Source: Mycobacterium sp. ACS1612
Lineage (GTDB): Bacteria; Actinomycetota; Actinomycetes; Mycobacteriales; Mycobacteriaceae
Assembly (NCBI RefSeq): GCF_001667505.1
Contig: NZ_LZHZ01000005.1
Location: 62,001-126,000 of the forward strand
DNA: 64,000 bases
Reading direction: 5' to 3'
Shown: piece by piece, positions 41,680-50,821 of the stretch
How the letters are laid out: each line of letters starts with the position of its first letter
Numbering within the stretch: the first letter of the stretch is position 1
Notes under the pieces: model-generated
The model's input: the letters and a program-made list of their open reading frames with translations, nothing else
What the model was told of the DNA's origin: nothing
The model's database searches: none
Made by a program: the position numbers and the translations under genes

Positions 41680-41919
41680 ATGCGCAAACTCGGCATGGCC
41701 CTTGCCATAACCGCGATGATGTTCGGCTCGGTGGCCACCGCGCAGACGGCATACGCGGCGCAGAGCTCACACGACACGAATGTGGCCACACAGCCGGCGG
41801 TGCCGGTCGGACCCAAGGTGCAGATGCTCGATTGCTACGGCACGACCGGCGGGATGGGCTGCGGGCCCGGATGGGTTTGGCGCGACGGTTGGCGCGGATT
41901 CGGCTGCTACCCCTGCTGA
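41680..41919 (+). CDS. small Cys/Gly/Trp-rich secreted peptide
   Basis: 79-residue precursor. A Sec signal peptide (MRKLGMALAITAMMFGSVAT) ends at about AYA-A (residues 25-28), leaving about 52 residues. The C-terminal half has four Cys in DCYGTTGGMGC and GFGCYPC together with several Trp and Gly residues, so two disulfides are possible. ATG 41680 has GGAGGAA about 5 bp upstream. No family recognised. The following secreted-protein gene is 16 bp away in the same direction. Confidence 0.75.
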   Translation: MRKLGMALAITAMMFGSVATAQTAYAAQSSHDTNVATQPAVPVGPKVQMLDCYGTTGGMGCGPGWVWRDGWRGFGCYPC

Positions 41920-41935
41920 CGGATAGGAGCACGAC

Positions 41936-42466
41936 GTGAAGAGAGTTCAGACAATCGCCGGCGGAGTCGCTGCGGCCGCGGCGCTGACGTTCAGCGGGTT
42001 CGGTTATGCCGCAGCACAACCGGGCGATTTCAGCGCGTTGCCGGTGGACCCGAATTTGATCACCGACTCGCTCGCCTACAACGCGGCGCCCGCCGTGTTC
42101 AATCCGGATGGGCAGCCAGGTGTCGAGACGGTCTACACCCACCGCGACGGCAGTCGCACGATCACGAGCACCATCCTCGTGCTGCCCGACACGCAGGCCG
42201 CAACGGCCGCGTTGGACGCGGCGAGGGGACAACTGGCGGTCGCGGACGGCAAATCCCAACCCGCTGACGTTGGTTCGGGCGGGACGATACTGACGGGCAT
42301 GTCACCGGACGGTTCGAAGTCCGTGACCGTCCTGTCCTTCACCCAGGGCAATGCCGCGGCCACCATCGAATTCGCGGGCGCGCCAAGCGATCCCGCGCCC
42401 GAGGACCTGGTCCTCGAACTGGGCAGGAAACAGGACACCGCGATCCAGGACTGGCAGGCGGCCTAG
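41936..42466 (+). CDS. secreted protein of unknown function
   Basis: 176-residue protein with a Sec signal peptide (KRVQTIAGGVAAAAALTFSG, cleavage near AAAQP) and no lipobox. The mature part has one beta-rich domain (TVYTHRDGSRTITSTILVLP, SVTVLSFTQGNAAATIEF), resembling small mycobacterial secreted or LpqN-like proteins. No Cys in the mature part. GTG 41936 with AGGAG 8 bp upstream. Probably one operon with the Cys-rich peptide. No function can be assigned. Confidence 0.8.
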   Translation: MKRVQTIAGGVAAAAALTFSGFGYAAAQPGDFSALPVDPNLITDSLAYNAAPAVFNPDGQPGVETVYTHRDGSRTITSTILVLPDTQAATAALDAARGQLAVADGKSQPADVGSGGTILTGMSPDGSKSVTVLSFTQGNAAATIEFAGAPSDPAPEDLVLELGRKQDTAIQDWQAA

Positions 42467-42468
42467 CC

Positions 42469-42984
42469 TCACCAGTTGTCGTAACCGCCTTCCGGGCCGA
42501 GCATGCGCTCGAGCCGGGTCCGGTTGATGCGCGCCAACTCGTTGCGCACGATCTTGCGCTCGGTGTCGCAGTCGTTGTGCAGCCGGTCGGTCATGGTGGC
42601 CAGCACGTCCTGCGCCGAATTGCCGTTGACGAACATCACGAACCCGAAGCCGAAGTGCTCCAGGTAGCGCTTGGAGGCGACGGTGAGCTTGTCCATCACC
42701 TCGGCCTGGTCGCACCACACGGCGCATTGTTCGGCCGCGGACTTCTCGCTGCCCGGCCGCCGTCCGACGTCGGGGTAGGCCTGCAGGATCGAGTTGATCG
42801 AATCCTCCGAAAGCCCGAACAACAGGGCGTCGGCGTGGCGGAACAACCGGTCGTGGCTGTCGTACGGGCGGCCGCGGGCGAGGTCGGCGGCCAGCGGCAC
42901 GCTGTAGCAACACTCGTAGATCGCATGCACGGCTCGACGCATCGGCATTGCGTTGAACGCGTCCAGGCCGATTCCCTGATGCAT
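42469..42984 (-). CDS. UraD-like (OHCU decarboxylase family) protein with His-to-Tyr change
   Basis: 171-residue helical protein of the 2-oxo-4-hydroxy-4-carboxy-5-ureidoimidazoline decarboxylase family, which completes urate breakdown to S-allantoin. The Glu of SAAEQ (E85) and the C-terminal FGFVMFVNGNSAQD region are conserved. The catalytic His of the AHPxLG motif is Tyr70 (QAYPDVG), so the usual chemistry is doubtful. No other urate genes lie nearby. ATG 42984 is chosen; a GTG at 43017 would add 11 residues. It is convergent with the secreted-protein gene (2 bp apart). Confidence 0.8.
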   Translation of the reverse strand: MHQGIGLDAFNAMPMRRAVHAIYECCYSVPLAADLARGRPYDSHDRLFRHADALLFGLSEDSINSILQAYPDVGRRPGSEKSAAEQCAVWCDQAEVMDKLTVASKRYLEHFGFGFVMFVNGNSAQDVLATMTDRLHNDCDTERKIVRNELARINRTRLERMLGPEGGYDNW

Positions 42985-43052
42985 CAACACACAGCAATCT
43001 TCAAGTGTGCAGAGCACGCCGACGTTACCGTGTGTTACGGCGAGGAAAAATC

Positions 43053-43102
43053 ACCGCGGACGTGAGGAGCGAAATTAGCTACCGCGGACGTGAGGAGCGA
43101 AA
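43053..43102. repeat. 22-bp tandem direct repeat
   Basis: Two identical 22-bp copies (43053-43074 and 43081-43102, beginning ACCGCGGACGTGAGGAGCGA) are spaced by 6 bp. They lie between the UraD-like gene and the ppa stop. Each carries GTGAGGAGCG. This is a local duplication of about 28 bp; no mobile element is seen. Confidence 0.8.
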
Positions 43103-43115
43103 AAATCAGCTACCG

Positions 43116-43604
43116 CTAGTGCCCGGCCTGTTTGAAGCGCTCGACGGAGGCCTTCAACTCCGCTTCGGCTTCCTCTCGGCCCACCCAGTCAGCGGCCTTG
43201 ACGAACTTGCCCGGTTCCAGGTCCTTGTAGTGCACGAAGAAGTGTTTGATCGCCTCCAATTCGAAGGCGGGCACATCGTCGAGGTCCTGAATGTGGTCCC
43301 AGCGCGGGTCACCGGCAGGCACGCACAGCAGCTTGTCGTCGCCGCCCGCTTCGTCGGTCATTCTGAACATCGCGACCGGTCGCGCCTCGACGATGCAGCC
43401 GGGGAACACCGACTCGGGCAGCAGGACCAGCGCATCCAGCGGATCGCCGTCCTCACCGAGGGTGTTCTCGAAGAAGCCGTAATCGGTCGGATAACCCATC
43501 GGGGTGAACAGATAGCGGTCCAGCTTCACGCGGCCGGTTTCGTGGTCCACCTCGTATTTGTTGCGCGATCCCTTGGGGATCTCGATGACGACGTCGAACT
43601 CCAC
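43116..43604 (-). CDS. ppa: inorganic pyrophosphatase
   Basis: 162-residue family I soluble pyrophosphatase, hydrolysing PPi to drive biosynthesis. Active-site residues are in [11 protein letters not shown], the [10 protein letters not shown] metal-binding loop and [17 protein letters not shown] 43604. It matches Rv3628 and is divergent from dacB as in M. tuberculosis. Confidence 0.96.
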   Translation of the reverse strand: MEFDVVIEIPKGSRNKYEVDHETGRVKLDRYLFTPMGYPTDYGFFENTLGEDGDPLDALVLLPESVFPGCIVEARPVAMFRMTDEAGGDDKLLCVPAGDPRWDHIQDLDDVPAFELEAIKHFFVHYKDLEPGKFVKAADWVGREEAEAELKASVERFKQAGH

Positions 43605-43706
43605 CGCCGCGGCTCCTCACGCATGTGCACAGGTCTGACAGGACGGGCCTCACCCTAACGGAGGGATACGCTGCTGTGAGGTGCTGGGCAACAGAGCGGG
43701 AGAGTT

Positions 43707-45089
43707 ATGCGGCCGACGCAGTGGCGGCGATCAACGCATGTGCTGATCGGCGTGGCGGTGCTGCTGCTGGTGGCCGCCGTCGTCGCGGTGGCCGCCGTGC
43801 TCACCAGCGGCAACTCGACCAGCGATGCCCAGGTCGTGAAGCCGGCGCCGGCCGCGGCGACCGCAGCCCCCGGCGTCGTCCCGGTCGGCGACTCGGCGAC
43901 CAAGCCGACCCCCGACCGGTTGGCCGGGCTGCTGGCGCCGCTGGTGGCCGACCCGAACCTGGGCGCCCTGACCGGAAGGATCACCGATGCGATCACCGGC
44001 GCGCAGTTGTGGGCGCAGGGCGCAGATGTGCCGATGCAGCCGGCGTCGGTGAACAAGACGCTGACCACTGCCGCCGCGCTGCTGGCGCTCGACCGCGACG
44101 CGCGGCTGACCACCCGTGTGCTGTCGACCGGGCAACCCGGCGTCGTCGTGCTCAAGGGTGGGGGCGACCCGACTCTGTCGGCCGCGCCACCGGGCAAACC
44201 GACCTGGTACAAGGGTGCGGCCCGGATCAGCGATCTGGCCGACCAGGTGCGTCGCAGCGGTATCGACGTCACCACCGTCCAGGTGGACGTCAGCGCGTTC
44301 AGCGGTCCGACCATGGCGCCGGGCTGGGATCCCGCCGATATCGGGGGTGGCGACATCGCGCCGATGGAGGCCGTGATGCTCGACGCCGGCCGCACCCAGC
44401 CGGTCACCGTCGAGTCCGGGCGCTCCACCAGCCCCGCCCTGGATGCGGGGCGCGCGCTGGCCGTCGCGCTGAGGGTGGACCCGGCGACCGTGACCATGCT
44501 GCCCAACGGGGTGCGCGGCGGTCAGGAGATCGCGTCGGTGCAGTCGCCGCCCCTGCTGGAGCGGCTGCGCCAGATGATGAACGAATCGGACAACGTGATG
44601 GCGGAGTCGATCGGCCGTGAGGTCGCCGCGCAGGCAGGCAAGCCGCAGAGTTTCGACGGCGCCGTGCGGGCCGTGCTCGGCGAACTCGACAGGGCCAAGA
44701 TCGACACCAGCAATTCGCATCTGGTCGACTCCAGCGGACTGTCGGTCGACGACCGATTGACGGCCGAGACGCTCGACGAGGTGGTCAATGCGGCCGCAGG
44801 CAACGACCATCCCAAGCTGCGGCCCCTGGTCGACCTGCTGCCGATCGCCGGGGGCAGCGGCACGCTGTCCAACCGCTACCTCGACACGGACGCCGGCCGG
44901 GCGGCCGCGGGTTACCTGAGGGCCAAGACGGGCTCGCTGACCGGAACCAATTCGTTGGCAGGCATCGTCACCGACGCCAGCGGGCGGGTGCTCACCTTCG
45001 CGTTCATCTCCAACAACGCCGGGCCTACGGGCCGAACGGCGATCGACACCCTGGCCGCGGCGCTGCGATCCTGCGGGTGCAGCACATGA
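43707..45089 (+). CDS. dacB: D-alanyl-D-alanine carboxypeptidase, PBP4/DacB type
   Basis: 460-residue penicillin-binding protein with an N-terminal signal-anchor helix (about 11-33). The catalytic triad of motifs is S114-x-x-K117 (PASVNKT), S294-D-N296 (NESDNVM) and K407-T-G409 (AKTGSLTG). It trims or cleaves peptidoglycan cross-links in the periplasm. Orthologue of Rv3627c. The stop overlaps the next gene by ATGA (45086-45089). Confidence 0.94.
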   Translation: MRPTQWRRSTHVLIGVAVLLLVAAVVAVAAVLTSGNSTSDAQVVKPAPAAATAAPGVVPVGDSATKPTPDRLAGLLAPLVADPNLGALTGRITDAITGAQLWAQGADVPMQPASVNKTLTTAAALLALDRDARLTTRVLSTGQPGVVVLKGGGDPTLSAAPPGKPTWYKGAARISDLADQVRRSGIDVTTVQVDVSAFSGPTMAPGWDPADIGGGDIAPMEAVMLDAGRTQPVTVESGRSTSPALDAGRALAVALRVDPATVTMLPNGVRGGQEIASVQSPPLLERLRQMMNESDNVMAESIGREVAAQAGKPQSFDGAVRAVLGELDRAKIDTSNSHLVDSSGLSVDDRLTAETLDEVVNAAAGNDHPKLRPLVDLLPIAGGSGTLSNRYLDTDAGRAAAGYLRAKTGSLTGTNSLAGIVTDASGRVLTFAFISNNAGPTGRTAIDTLAAALRSCGCST

Positions 45090-46138
45090 ATTCGTCGACC
45101 AAACCGAAGCTGACCGTCGGCCGCGCCGTCGACTGGCAGTTCGCCGCCACCGTGGGCGCCAAACTCGCGCGTCCAGGTCCCGCCGCCACCGACTACACCC
45201 GCCGACAGGTCATCGAGCAGTTGGCCGAGGCGTCCCGCAGCGCCGAACTACCAGTCCGCGAGGTGACCGGCCTCAACGAGGGTGGTGAGATTCCCGAGGC
45301 CCACGTCGTCGACCGCGTCGAATGGATCCGCGCCGCAACGCAATCCATGCGGGTGATGACCGGCGGCACGCAAAGTCCACGCGGCATGATCACCAGCCGC
45401 ATCACCGGTGCGCAAACCGGCGCGGTGCTGGCGTTCATCTCGTCGGGCATTCTCGGCCAGTACGACCCGTTCGGGCCCAACGGCGGCGAACTGTTGCTGG
45501 TCTATCCGAACGTCATCGCCGTCGAACGCCAATTGCGGGTGTTGCCAGCCGACTTCCGGCTGTGGGTGTGCCTGCATGAAGTCACACACCGAGTGCAGTT
45601 CCGGGCCAATCCCTGGCTGGCCGAGCACATGTCACAGTCGCTGGCCGTGCTGACGGACGACGCCACCCAGGACATCACCGAGGTGGTCGGCCGACTTGCC
45701 GAGTTGGTTCGCAACAGGCGCGATGGCGTTGCGCCCGAACCGAATTCGACCGGTGTGCTCGGGTTGCTGCGCGCTGTGCAATCGGAACCGCAGCGCCGCG
45801 CGCTCGACCAACTGCTGGTGTTGGGCACTCTGCTGGAGGGGCATGCCGACCACGTGATGGACGGGGTCGGCCCGGCGGTGGTGCCGACCGTCGCCACCAT
45901 CAGGCGCCGGTTCGACGAGCGCCGCAGACGCAAACAGCCTCCGCTGCAGCGCATCGTGCGGGCCCTTCTCGGTTTCGACGCCAAGCTCAGCCAGTACACC
46001 CGCGGTAAGGCGTTCGTCGACCATGTCGTCGGCCGGGTCGGGATGGCCCGCTTCAACGCTGTCTGGTCGAACGCCGAAACCTTGCCGCTGCCAACCGAAA
46101 TCGACGAGCCGCAGCGATGGATCGACAGGGTGCTGTAG
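45086..46138 (+). CDS. zinc metalloprotease, DUF2342 (F420 biosynthesis-associated family, Rv3626c)
   Basis: 350-residue soluble protein with the zinc motif HEVTH (LHEVTHRVQF) at about residues 166-170. The family is called 'coenzyme F420 biosynthesis associated' from its phylogenetic distribution only; its substrate is unknown. ATG 45086 overlaps the dacB stop, and its 3' end overlaps tilS by 22 bp, so all three are one transcript. Confidence 0.9.
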   Translation: MNSSTKPKLTVGRAVDWQFAATVGAKLARPGPAATDYTRRQVIEQLAEASRSAELPVREVTGLNEGGEIPEAHVVDRVEWIRAATQSMRVMTGGTQSPRGMITSRITGAQTGAVLAFISSGILGQYDPFGPNGGELLLVYPNVIAVERQLRVLPADFRLWVCLHEVTHRVQFRANPWLAEHMSQSLAVLTDDATQDITEVVGRLAELVRNRRDGVAPEPNSTGVLGLLRAVQSEPQRRALDQLLVLGTLLEGHADHVMDGVGPAVVPTVATIRRRFDERRRRKQPPLQRIVRALLGFDAKLSQYTRGKAFVDHVVGRVGMARFNAVWSNAETLPLPTEIDEPQRWIDRVL

Positions 46139-47106
46139 CGACGCTGAAGTCGGCGCTGGCCGCATTCGCCAGCGAGTTCGTCGCCGACGAGCAACGCTGG
46201 TGTGTCGCGCTGTCCGGCGGCGCGGATTCGTTGGCGCTGACCGCGGTGGCCGCCGCGGTGAGACCGACCAGCGCACTGATCGTCGATCATCGGCTGCAAC
46301 CCGACTCCGGTCGCGTCGCGGCAACCGCCCGGCAACAGGCGCTGACATTGGGATGCGTTGAGGCGCAAGTGCTTTGTGTCGACGTCGGTACCGAGGGCGG
46401 ACCTGAGGCCGCCGCGCGCGCCGCCCGCTACCGGGCGCTGGATGCCGCGCGCGACGACGCCTCGGTGCTGTTGGCGCACACACTCGACGACCAAGCCGAG
46501 ACGGTGCTGCTGGGGCTCGGCAGGGGTTCGGGTCCGCGGTCGATCGCAGGGATGCGGCCCAGCGATCCGCCGTGGTACCGCCCGCTACTCGGCGTCCGCC
46601 GCGCGGTGACCCATGCGGCGTGCGACGAGTTGGGCCTGACTCCGTGGCACGACCCGCACAACGCCGACCGCCGATTCACCCGCAGCAGACTGCGCTCCGA
46701 GGTACTGCCGTTGCTGGAGGACGTGCTCGGCGGCGGGGTCGCCGAGGCGCTGGCCCGCACCGCGGCCGCATTGCGTGAAGACACCGACGCCCTCGACCGG
46801 TTGGCCGACGAGGCGTTGGCCGAGGTCGGCACGGGCTCAGGTTCAATTGCCGGCTCGGCCGGCGGTGCACTGGACACCGCGCGGTTGGCTGCGCTGCCGG
46901 AGGCGCTCCGACGCAGGGTGATTCGCGGCTGGCTGCTGGCAGGCGGTGCGAGCGGGCTGACCGACAAACAGATCCGCGGCGTCGACACTCTGGTCACCGC
47001 GTGGCGCGGTCAGGGCGGAGTCGCCGTCGGTTCACCACTGCGCAGTCGGCGCCTGATCGCGGGGCGCCGCGACGGGATGCTGACGCTGCACACCGAACCG
47101 GTGTGA
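46117..47106 (+). CDS. tilS: tRNA(Ile)-lysidine synthase
   Basis: 329-residue PP-loop ATPase that converts C34 of tRNA-Ile(CAU) to lysidine. The P-loop SGGADS is at residues 33-38; [19 protein letters not shown] is the family's second signature. Shorter than E. coli TilS, as in other mycobacteria (Rv3625c). ATG 46117 lies inside the preceding gene; the stop overlaps the hpt GTG (47103-47106). Confidence 0.94.
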   Translation: MDRQGAVATLKSALAAFASEFVADEQRWCVALSGGADSLALTAVAAAVRPTSALIVDHRLQPDSGRVAATARQQALTLGCVEAQVLCVDVGTEGGPEAAARAARYRALDAARDDASVLLAHTLDDQAETVLLGLGRGSGPRSIAGMRPSDPPWYRPLLGVRRAVTHAACDELGLTPWHDPHNADRRFTRSRLRSEVLPLLEDVLGGGVAEALARTAAALREDTDALDRLADEALAEVGTGSGSIAGSAGGALDTARLAALPEALRRRVIRGWLLAGGASGLTDKQIRGVDTLVTAWRGQGGVAVGSPLRSRRLIAGRRDGMLTLHTEPV

Positions 47107-47711
47107 AGGTGTGGCACGCTGTGGACGTGGTCGAGCAACCTACGGAGCTTTATCCCGGCGACATCAAGTCGGTGTTGCTCTCGTCGCAGGCGCTCCAGGA
47201 CAAGATCGCCGAACTCGGCGAGCGGGTCGGCGACGACTACCGCGACGCGATCGCCGAGAACTCCCAAGACCTGCTCCTGATCACCGTTCTCAAGGGCGCG
47301 GTCTTCTTCGTCACCGACCTGGCGCGGGCCATTCCGCTGCCCACCCAGCTGGAGTTCATGGCGGTCAGTTCCTACGGTTCGTCGACGTCGTCGTCGGGTG
47401 TGGTGCGCATCCTCAAGGACCTGGACCGCGACATCAACGACCGAGACGTGCTGATCGTCGAGGACGTTGTCGACTCCGGGCTGACGTTGTCCTGGCTACT
47501 GCGGAACCTGGCGACGCGGCGTCCGCGGTCGCTGCGGGTGTGCACGCTGCTGCGTAAGCCCGACGCGGTGCGCGCCGACGTCGACATCGCCTACGTCGGC
47601 TTCGACATCCCCAACGAGTTCGTCGTCGGCTACGGCCTCGACTATGCCGAGCGCTACCGTGACCTGCCGTACATCGGCACGCTGGACCCGAAGGTGTACG
47701 AGCAGTCCTGA
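47103..47711 (+). CDS. hpt: hypoxanthine(-guanine) phosphoribosyltransferase
   Basis: 202-residue purine salvage enzyme. The PRPP-binding motif [14 protein letters not shown], the [10 protein letters not shown] loop and [11 protein letters not shown] flexible loop are all clear. Several GTG codons are possible starts (47103, 47109, 47121, 47127); 47103 is given because it forms the GTGA coupling used by its neighbours, but homology really begins near [11 protein letters not shown]. The next region holds a long perfect hairpin. Confidence 0.93.
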   Translation: MKVWHAVDVVEQPTELYPGDIKSVLLSSQALQDKIAELGERVGDDYRDAIAENSQDLLLITVLKGAVFFVTDLARAIPLPTQLEFMAVSSYGSSTSSSGVVRILKDLDRDINDRDVLIVEDVVDSGLTLSWLLRNLATRRPRSLRVCTLLRKPDAVRADVDIAYVGFDIPNEFVVGYGLDYAERYRDLPYIGTLDPKVYEQS

Positions 47712-47738
47712 CCCCGCCGGCCTAGCCCGGCCCGCCGA

Positions 47739-47789
47739 AATGCACGTTTTGGTGACAGAGTACGAGTAGGCGCGTACAAAACGTGCATT
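47739..47789. repeat. 13-bp perfect inverted repeat (hairpin) after hpt
   Basis: AATGCACGTTTTG (47739-47751) and its exact complement CAAAACGTGCATT (47777-47789) enclose a 25-nt loop. It lies 27 bp after hpt and 70 bp before the oxidoreductase gene. The stem is A+T-containing and not followed by a T run, so it is not a classical terminator. Confidence 0.8.
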
Positions 47790-47859
47790 CCGAGCCAACA
47801 GGCGTCGGTTATGTGCCGGGTAATGGCGGAGATCGGGCTCCGCGACGCAAGATAGCTCA

Positions 47860-50082
47860 ATGACGGAAACAGCCCTGCGGATCTGCCCGCTGTGTGAGGC
47901 CACCTGCGGCCTGACGCTGACCATCTCCGACGGCCGGGTGACGGCCGCGCGCGGCGACCGCGAGGACGTCTTCAGCCACGGATTCATCTGCCCGAAGGGC
48001 GCCAGCTTCGCCGAACTCGACAACGATCCCGACCGGCTGAGCGGGCCGTTGGTCCGCCGCGACGGCGAGCTCACCGAAGCCACCTGGGACGAGGCCTACG
48101 CGGTGGTCGCCGAGCGGCTCGGCGCGGTGATCCGTGACCACGGCGGCGCGTCGGTCGGCGTCTACCTCGGCAACCCGAACGCGCACACGATCGCAGGCAG
48201 CCTCTACGCGCCGTTGATCATCCGCGCGCTGCGCACCCGCCAGATGTTCAGCGCCAGCACGCTGGACCAGATGCCCAAGCACGTCGCGCTGGGACACATG
48301 TTCGGCAGCCCCGTCGCGTTCACCGTGCCCGATCTGGACCGCACCGACTATCTGGTCATCATCGGCGCGAATCCCCTTGTCTCCAACGGAAGTTTGGCCA
48401 CCGCCACCGATTTCCCCGGCAAGCTGCGCGCCCTGCGCAAGCGCGGCGGCAAGCTGACAGTCATCGACCCGGCGCGCACCCGCACCGCCGAACTGGCCGA
48501 CCGCCACCTCGCCCCGCGGCCCGGCACCGACGCCGCGCTGCTTTTCGCCGTCGTCCACGTGCAGTTCGACGAAGACCTGGTCGCACCGGATCTCGGCGGC
48601 CTGGCCGATCACGTCAACGGACTGGAGCAGGTCCGCGAACTGGCCGACGCGTTTGCCCCCGAGACGGTAGCCGCGCACTGCGGTGTGGCCGCCGACGAGA
48701 TACGCGTCCTGGCCCGTGAGATCGCAGCGGCGCCCACGGCGGCGGTGTACGGCCGAATCGGTACGTCCACAGTCGAATTCGGCACAATCGGCAGCTGGCT
48801 CGTCGACGTCATCAACGTGCTGACCGGAAACCTCGACCGACCGGGTGGCGCGATGTTCCCGCTCGGCGCGGCGATGCCGGCACCGCGACCCGCCGGGCCC
48901 GGCAAGGGTTTCGCCACCGGGCGATGGCACAGCCGCGTCTCGGGGTATCCGGAGGCGCTCTCCGAACTACCCGCCGCCGCGCTCGCCGAGGAAATCGACA
49001 CCGAAGGGGACGGCCAGATCAAGGCGATGATCACGATCGCGGGCAACCCGGTGCTGTCGGCTCCCGACGGCGACCGCCTCGACCGTGCGCTCGACAGCGT
49101 CGAGTTCATGCTCAGCATCGACCCGTATCTCAACGAGACCACGTGTCACGCCGACGTGATCATGCCGCCACCGCCGCCGTCGCGGGCCGGTCACTACGAC
49201 TTCGCGCTGAACAACCTCGCGGTGCGCAACAACGCCCGCTATACGCCGCCCGCCGTGGCGTTGGACGGCAGGCCCGACGAACCGGAGATCCTGTCGCGGC
49301 TGGCGCTGATCCTCTACGGCGTGGGCCACGACCAGGATCCTGGCCTGGTCGACCAACAGGTCATCACCACCACCCTCGAGAAGGAGGCCGCGGACCCGCA
49401 TTCGCCGGTGGCCGGGCGCGCAGTCGATGAGATGATCGCGATGCTGATCGACGGACCCGGCTACGAACGCAGGCTGGACATGATGCTGCGACTCGGCCCC
49501 TACGGCGACGCGTTCGGCGCCAATCCCGACAGTCTGACGCTTCAGCGGCTGAAAGCGGCACCGCACGGCATCGACCTCGGCCCGCTGCAGCCGCGGATCC
49601 CCGAGGTGCTCAAAACACGTTCAGGCCGAATCGAACTCGCTCCGGAGGCGTTGATCGCCGACGTGGCGCGGCTGCGGGATTCGCTGGGCCGCGACGACGA
49701 CGGCTTCGTGCTGATCGGTCGTCGGCACCTGCGTTCGAACAACAGCTGGATGCACAACCTGCCTGCGCTGGCCGGCGGCACCAACCGCTGCACGTTGCAG
49801 ATCCATCCGGACGATGCCGCCGAACTCGGGTTGACGGACAACGCGTCGATCAAGGGCCCCGGCGGCGACCTGGTGGCGCCGATCGAGCTGACGCCGGGCA
49901 TGCGGCGCGGTGTCGTCTCGCTGCCGCACGGCTGGGGACACGACCGCGGCGGCACCCGTCAGCTGGTCGCCGCCGACCAACCGGGTGTCAACGTCAACCA
50001 ACTCAACGACGGCGGACAGCTCGACCCGCTGTCGGGAACCGCCGTGCTCAACGGCATCCCGGTGGTGGTGTCACCGGCCTGA
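47860..50082 (+). CDS. molybdopterin oxidoreductase (DMSO reductase family)
   Basis: 740-residue cytoplasmic enzyme; no Tat signal. The N-terminal [4Fe-4S] motif is C9-x2-C12-x3-C16 with C44 (FICPKGA). The molybdopterin-binding regions follow (IIGANPLVSNG, AVYGRIG, AGNPVLSAPD) and the C-terminal dinucleotide-binding domain ends with the DPLSGTAVLNGIPV region. The substrate is unclear; it resembles assimilatory nitrate reductase/formate dehydrogenase-like proteins of actinobacteria. ATG 47860. It stands alone, with lpqG convergent 6 bp downstream. Confidence 0.9.
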   Translation: MTETALRICPLCEATCGLTLTISDGRVTAARGDREDVFSHGFICPKGASFAELDNDPDRLSGPLVRRDGELTEATWDEAYAVVAERLGAVIRDHGGASVGVYLGNPNAHTIAGSLYAPLIIRALRTRQMFSASTLDQMPKHVALGHMFGSPVAFTVPDLDRTDYLVIIGANPLVSNGSLATATDFPGKLRALRKRGGKLTVIDPARTRTAELADRHLAPRPGTDAALLFAVVHVQFDEDLVAPDLGGLADHVNGLEQVRELADAFAPETVAAHCGVAADEIRVLAREIAAAPTAAVYGRIGTSTVEFGTIGSWLVDVINVLTGNLDRPGGAMFPLGAAMPAPRPAGPGKGFATGRWHSRVSGYPEALSELPAAALAEEIDTEGDGQIKAMITIAGNPVLSAPDGDRLDRALDSVEFMLSIDPYLNETTCHADVIMPPPPPSRAGHYDFALNNLAVRNNARYTPPAVALDGRPDEPEILSRLALILYGVGHDQDPGLVDQQVITTTLEKEAADPHSPVAGRAVDEMIAMLIDGPGYERRLDMMLRLGPYGDAFGANPDSLTLQRLKAAPHGIDLGPLQPRIPEVLKTRSGRIELAPEALIADVARLRDSLGRDDDGFVLIGRRHLRSNNSWMHNLPALAGGTNRCTLQIHPDDAAELGLTDNASIKGPGGDLVAPIELTPGMRRGVVSLPHGWGHDRGGTRQLVAADQPGVNVNQLNDGGQLDPLSGTAVLNGIPVVVSPA

Positions 50083-50088
50083 CGGAAA

Positions 50089-50805
50089 TCAGGTGAGCTC
50101 GAAGATGACCGTCACGGAGAAGTTCACGGTCTGCTGACCGGGTTCCACCGGCACCGCTGCCATCTCGGCGCCCTTGAAGTTGGGCAGCGGGGTGGGCGGC
50201 GGGGACCCGCCCGACTCGGTGATCGAGACGACCTTGCCGAGGTGCAGCCCGGACAGCTGTGCGTACTGCTGAGCGCGGTCCTTGGCGTCGTTGAACGCGC
50301 GCGCCCTGGCGTCCTTCACCAGCTGTGAGTCGTCGTCGAGCGAATAGTTCACCGAGTTGATCCGGGTGGCGTCGCCGCCGGTGTTGATGATCGACGCCAG
50401 CGTCTGCGATGCGGTGTCGAGCTTGCGGACCTTGATGTCGATCGAATTGTTCGCACGGTAGCCGACGATGGTGGTGCTGTCGCCGCCCGCGAACTGTGGC
50501 TGCAGGCTGACATTCGAGGTGCTGATGTCCTTGCGGTCGATGCCTGCCCCGACCAACGCGTCGATGACCGCCTGCTGACGATCGCTGGTCTGGTTCATCG
50601 CGCCACTGACGTCGGGCGCGACGAACTCGATGGACGCGTTGACGTTCAGCGTGTCTGGCGCACCCTGCACCTCACCCGCCCCCACCACGGTGACTTGACG
50701 GGTTTGGTTGTCGGAGGAGCCCGTTGGCCCGGATGTCGAGTCGCAGGCCGAGAGTCCAACGGCGGCAAGCGCCGCCGCGGCGATGAGAAGCAGACGGGTG
50801 GGCAT
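50089..50805 (-). CDS. lpqG: SIMPL-domain lipoprotein LpqG
   Basis: 238-residue lipoprotein with lipobox LSAC (Cys21) and one SIMPL (DUF541) domain (QVTVVGAGEVQGAPDTLNV to the C-terminus). Orthologue of Rv3623. SIMPL proteins are periplasmic and form oligomers of unclear function. ATG 50805 is preferred over an upstream in-frame start at 50817 because it gives a compact signal peptide (MPTRLLLIAAAALAAVGLSA). Confidence 0.92.
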   Translation of the reverse strand: MPTRLLLIAAAALAAVGLSACDSTSGPTGSSDNQTRQVTVVGAGEVQGAPDTLNVNASIEFVAPDVSGAMNQTSDRQQAVIDALVGAGIDRKDISTSNVSLQPQFAGGDSTTIVGYRANNSIDIKVRKLDTASQTLASIINTGGDATRINSVNYSLDDDSQLVKDARARAFNDAKDRAQQYAQLSGLHLGKVVSITESGGSPPPTPLPNFKGAEMAAVPVEPGQQTVNFSVTVIFELT

Positions 50806-50821
50806 GCCTGGCACCATACCG

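Noticed and set aside
43053..43102. Direct repeats as a possible CRISPR array
   Set aside because: Only two copies, 6-bp spacing, no cas genes.
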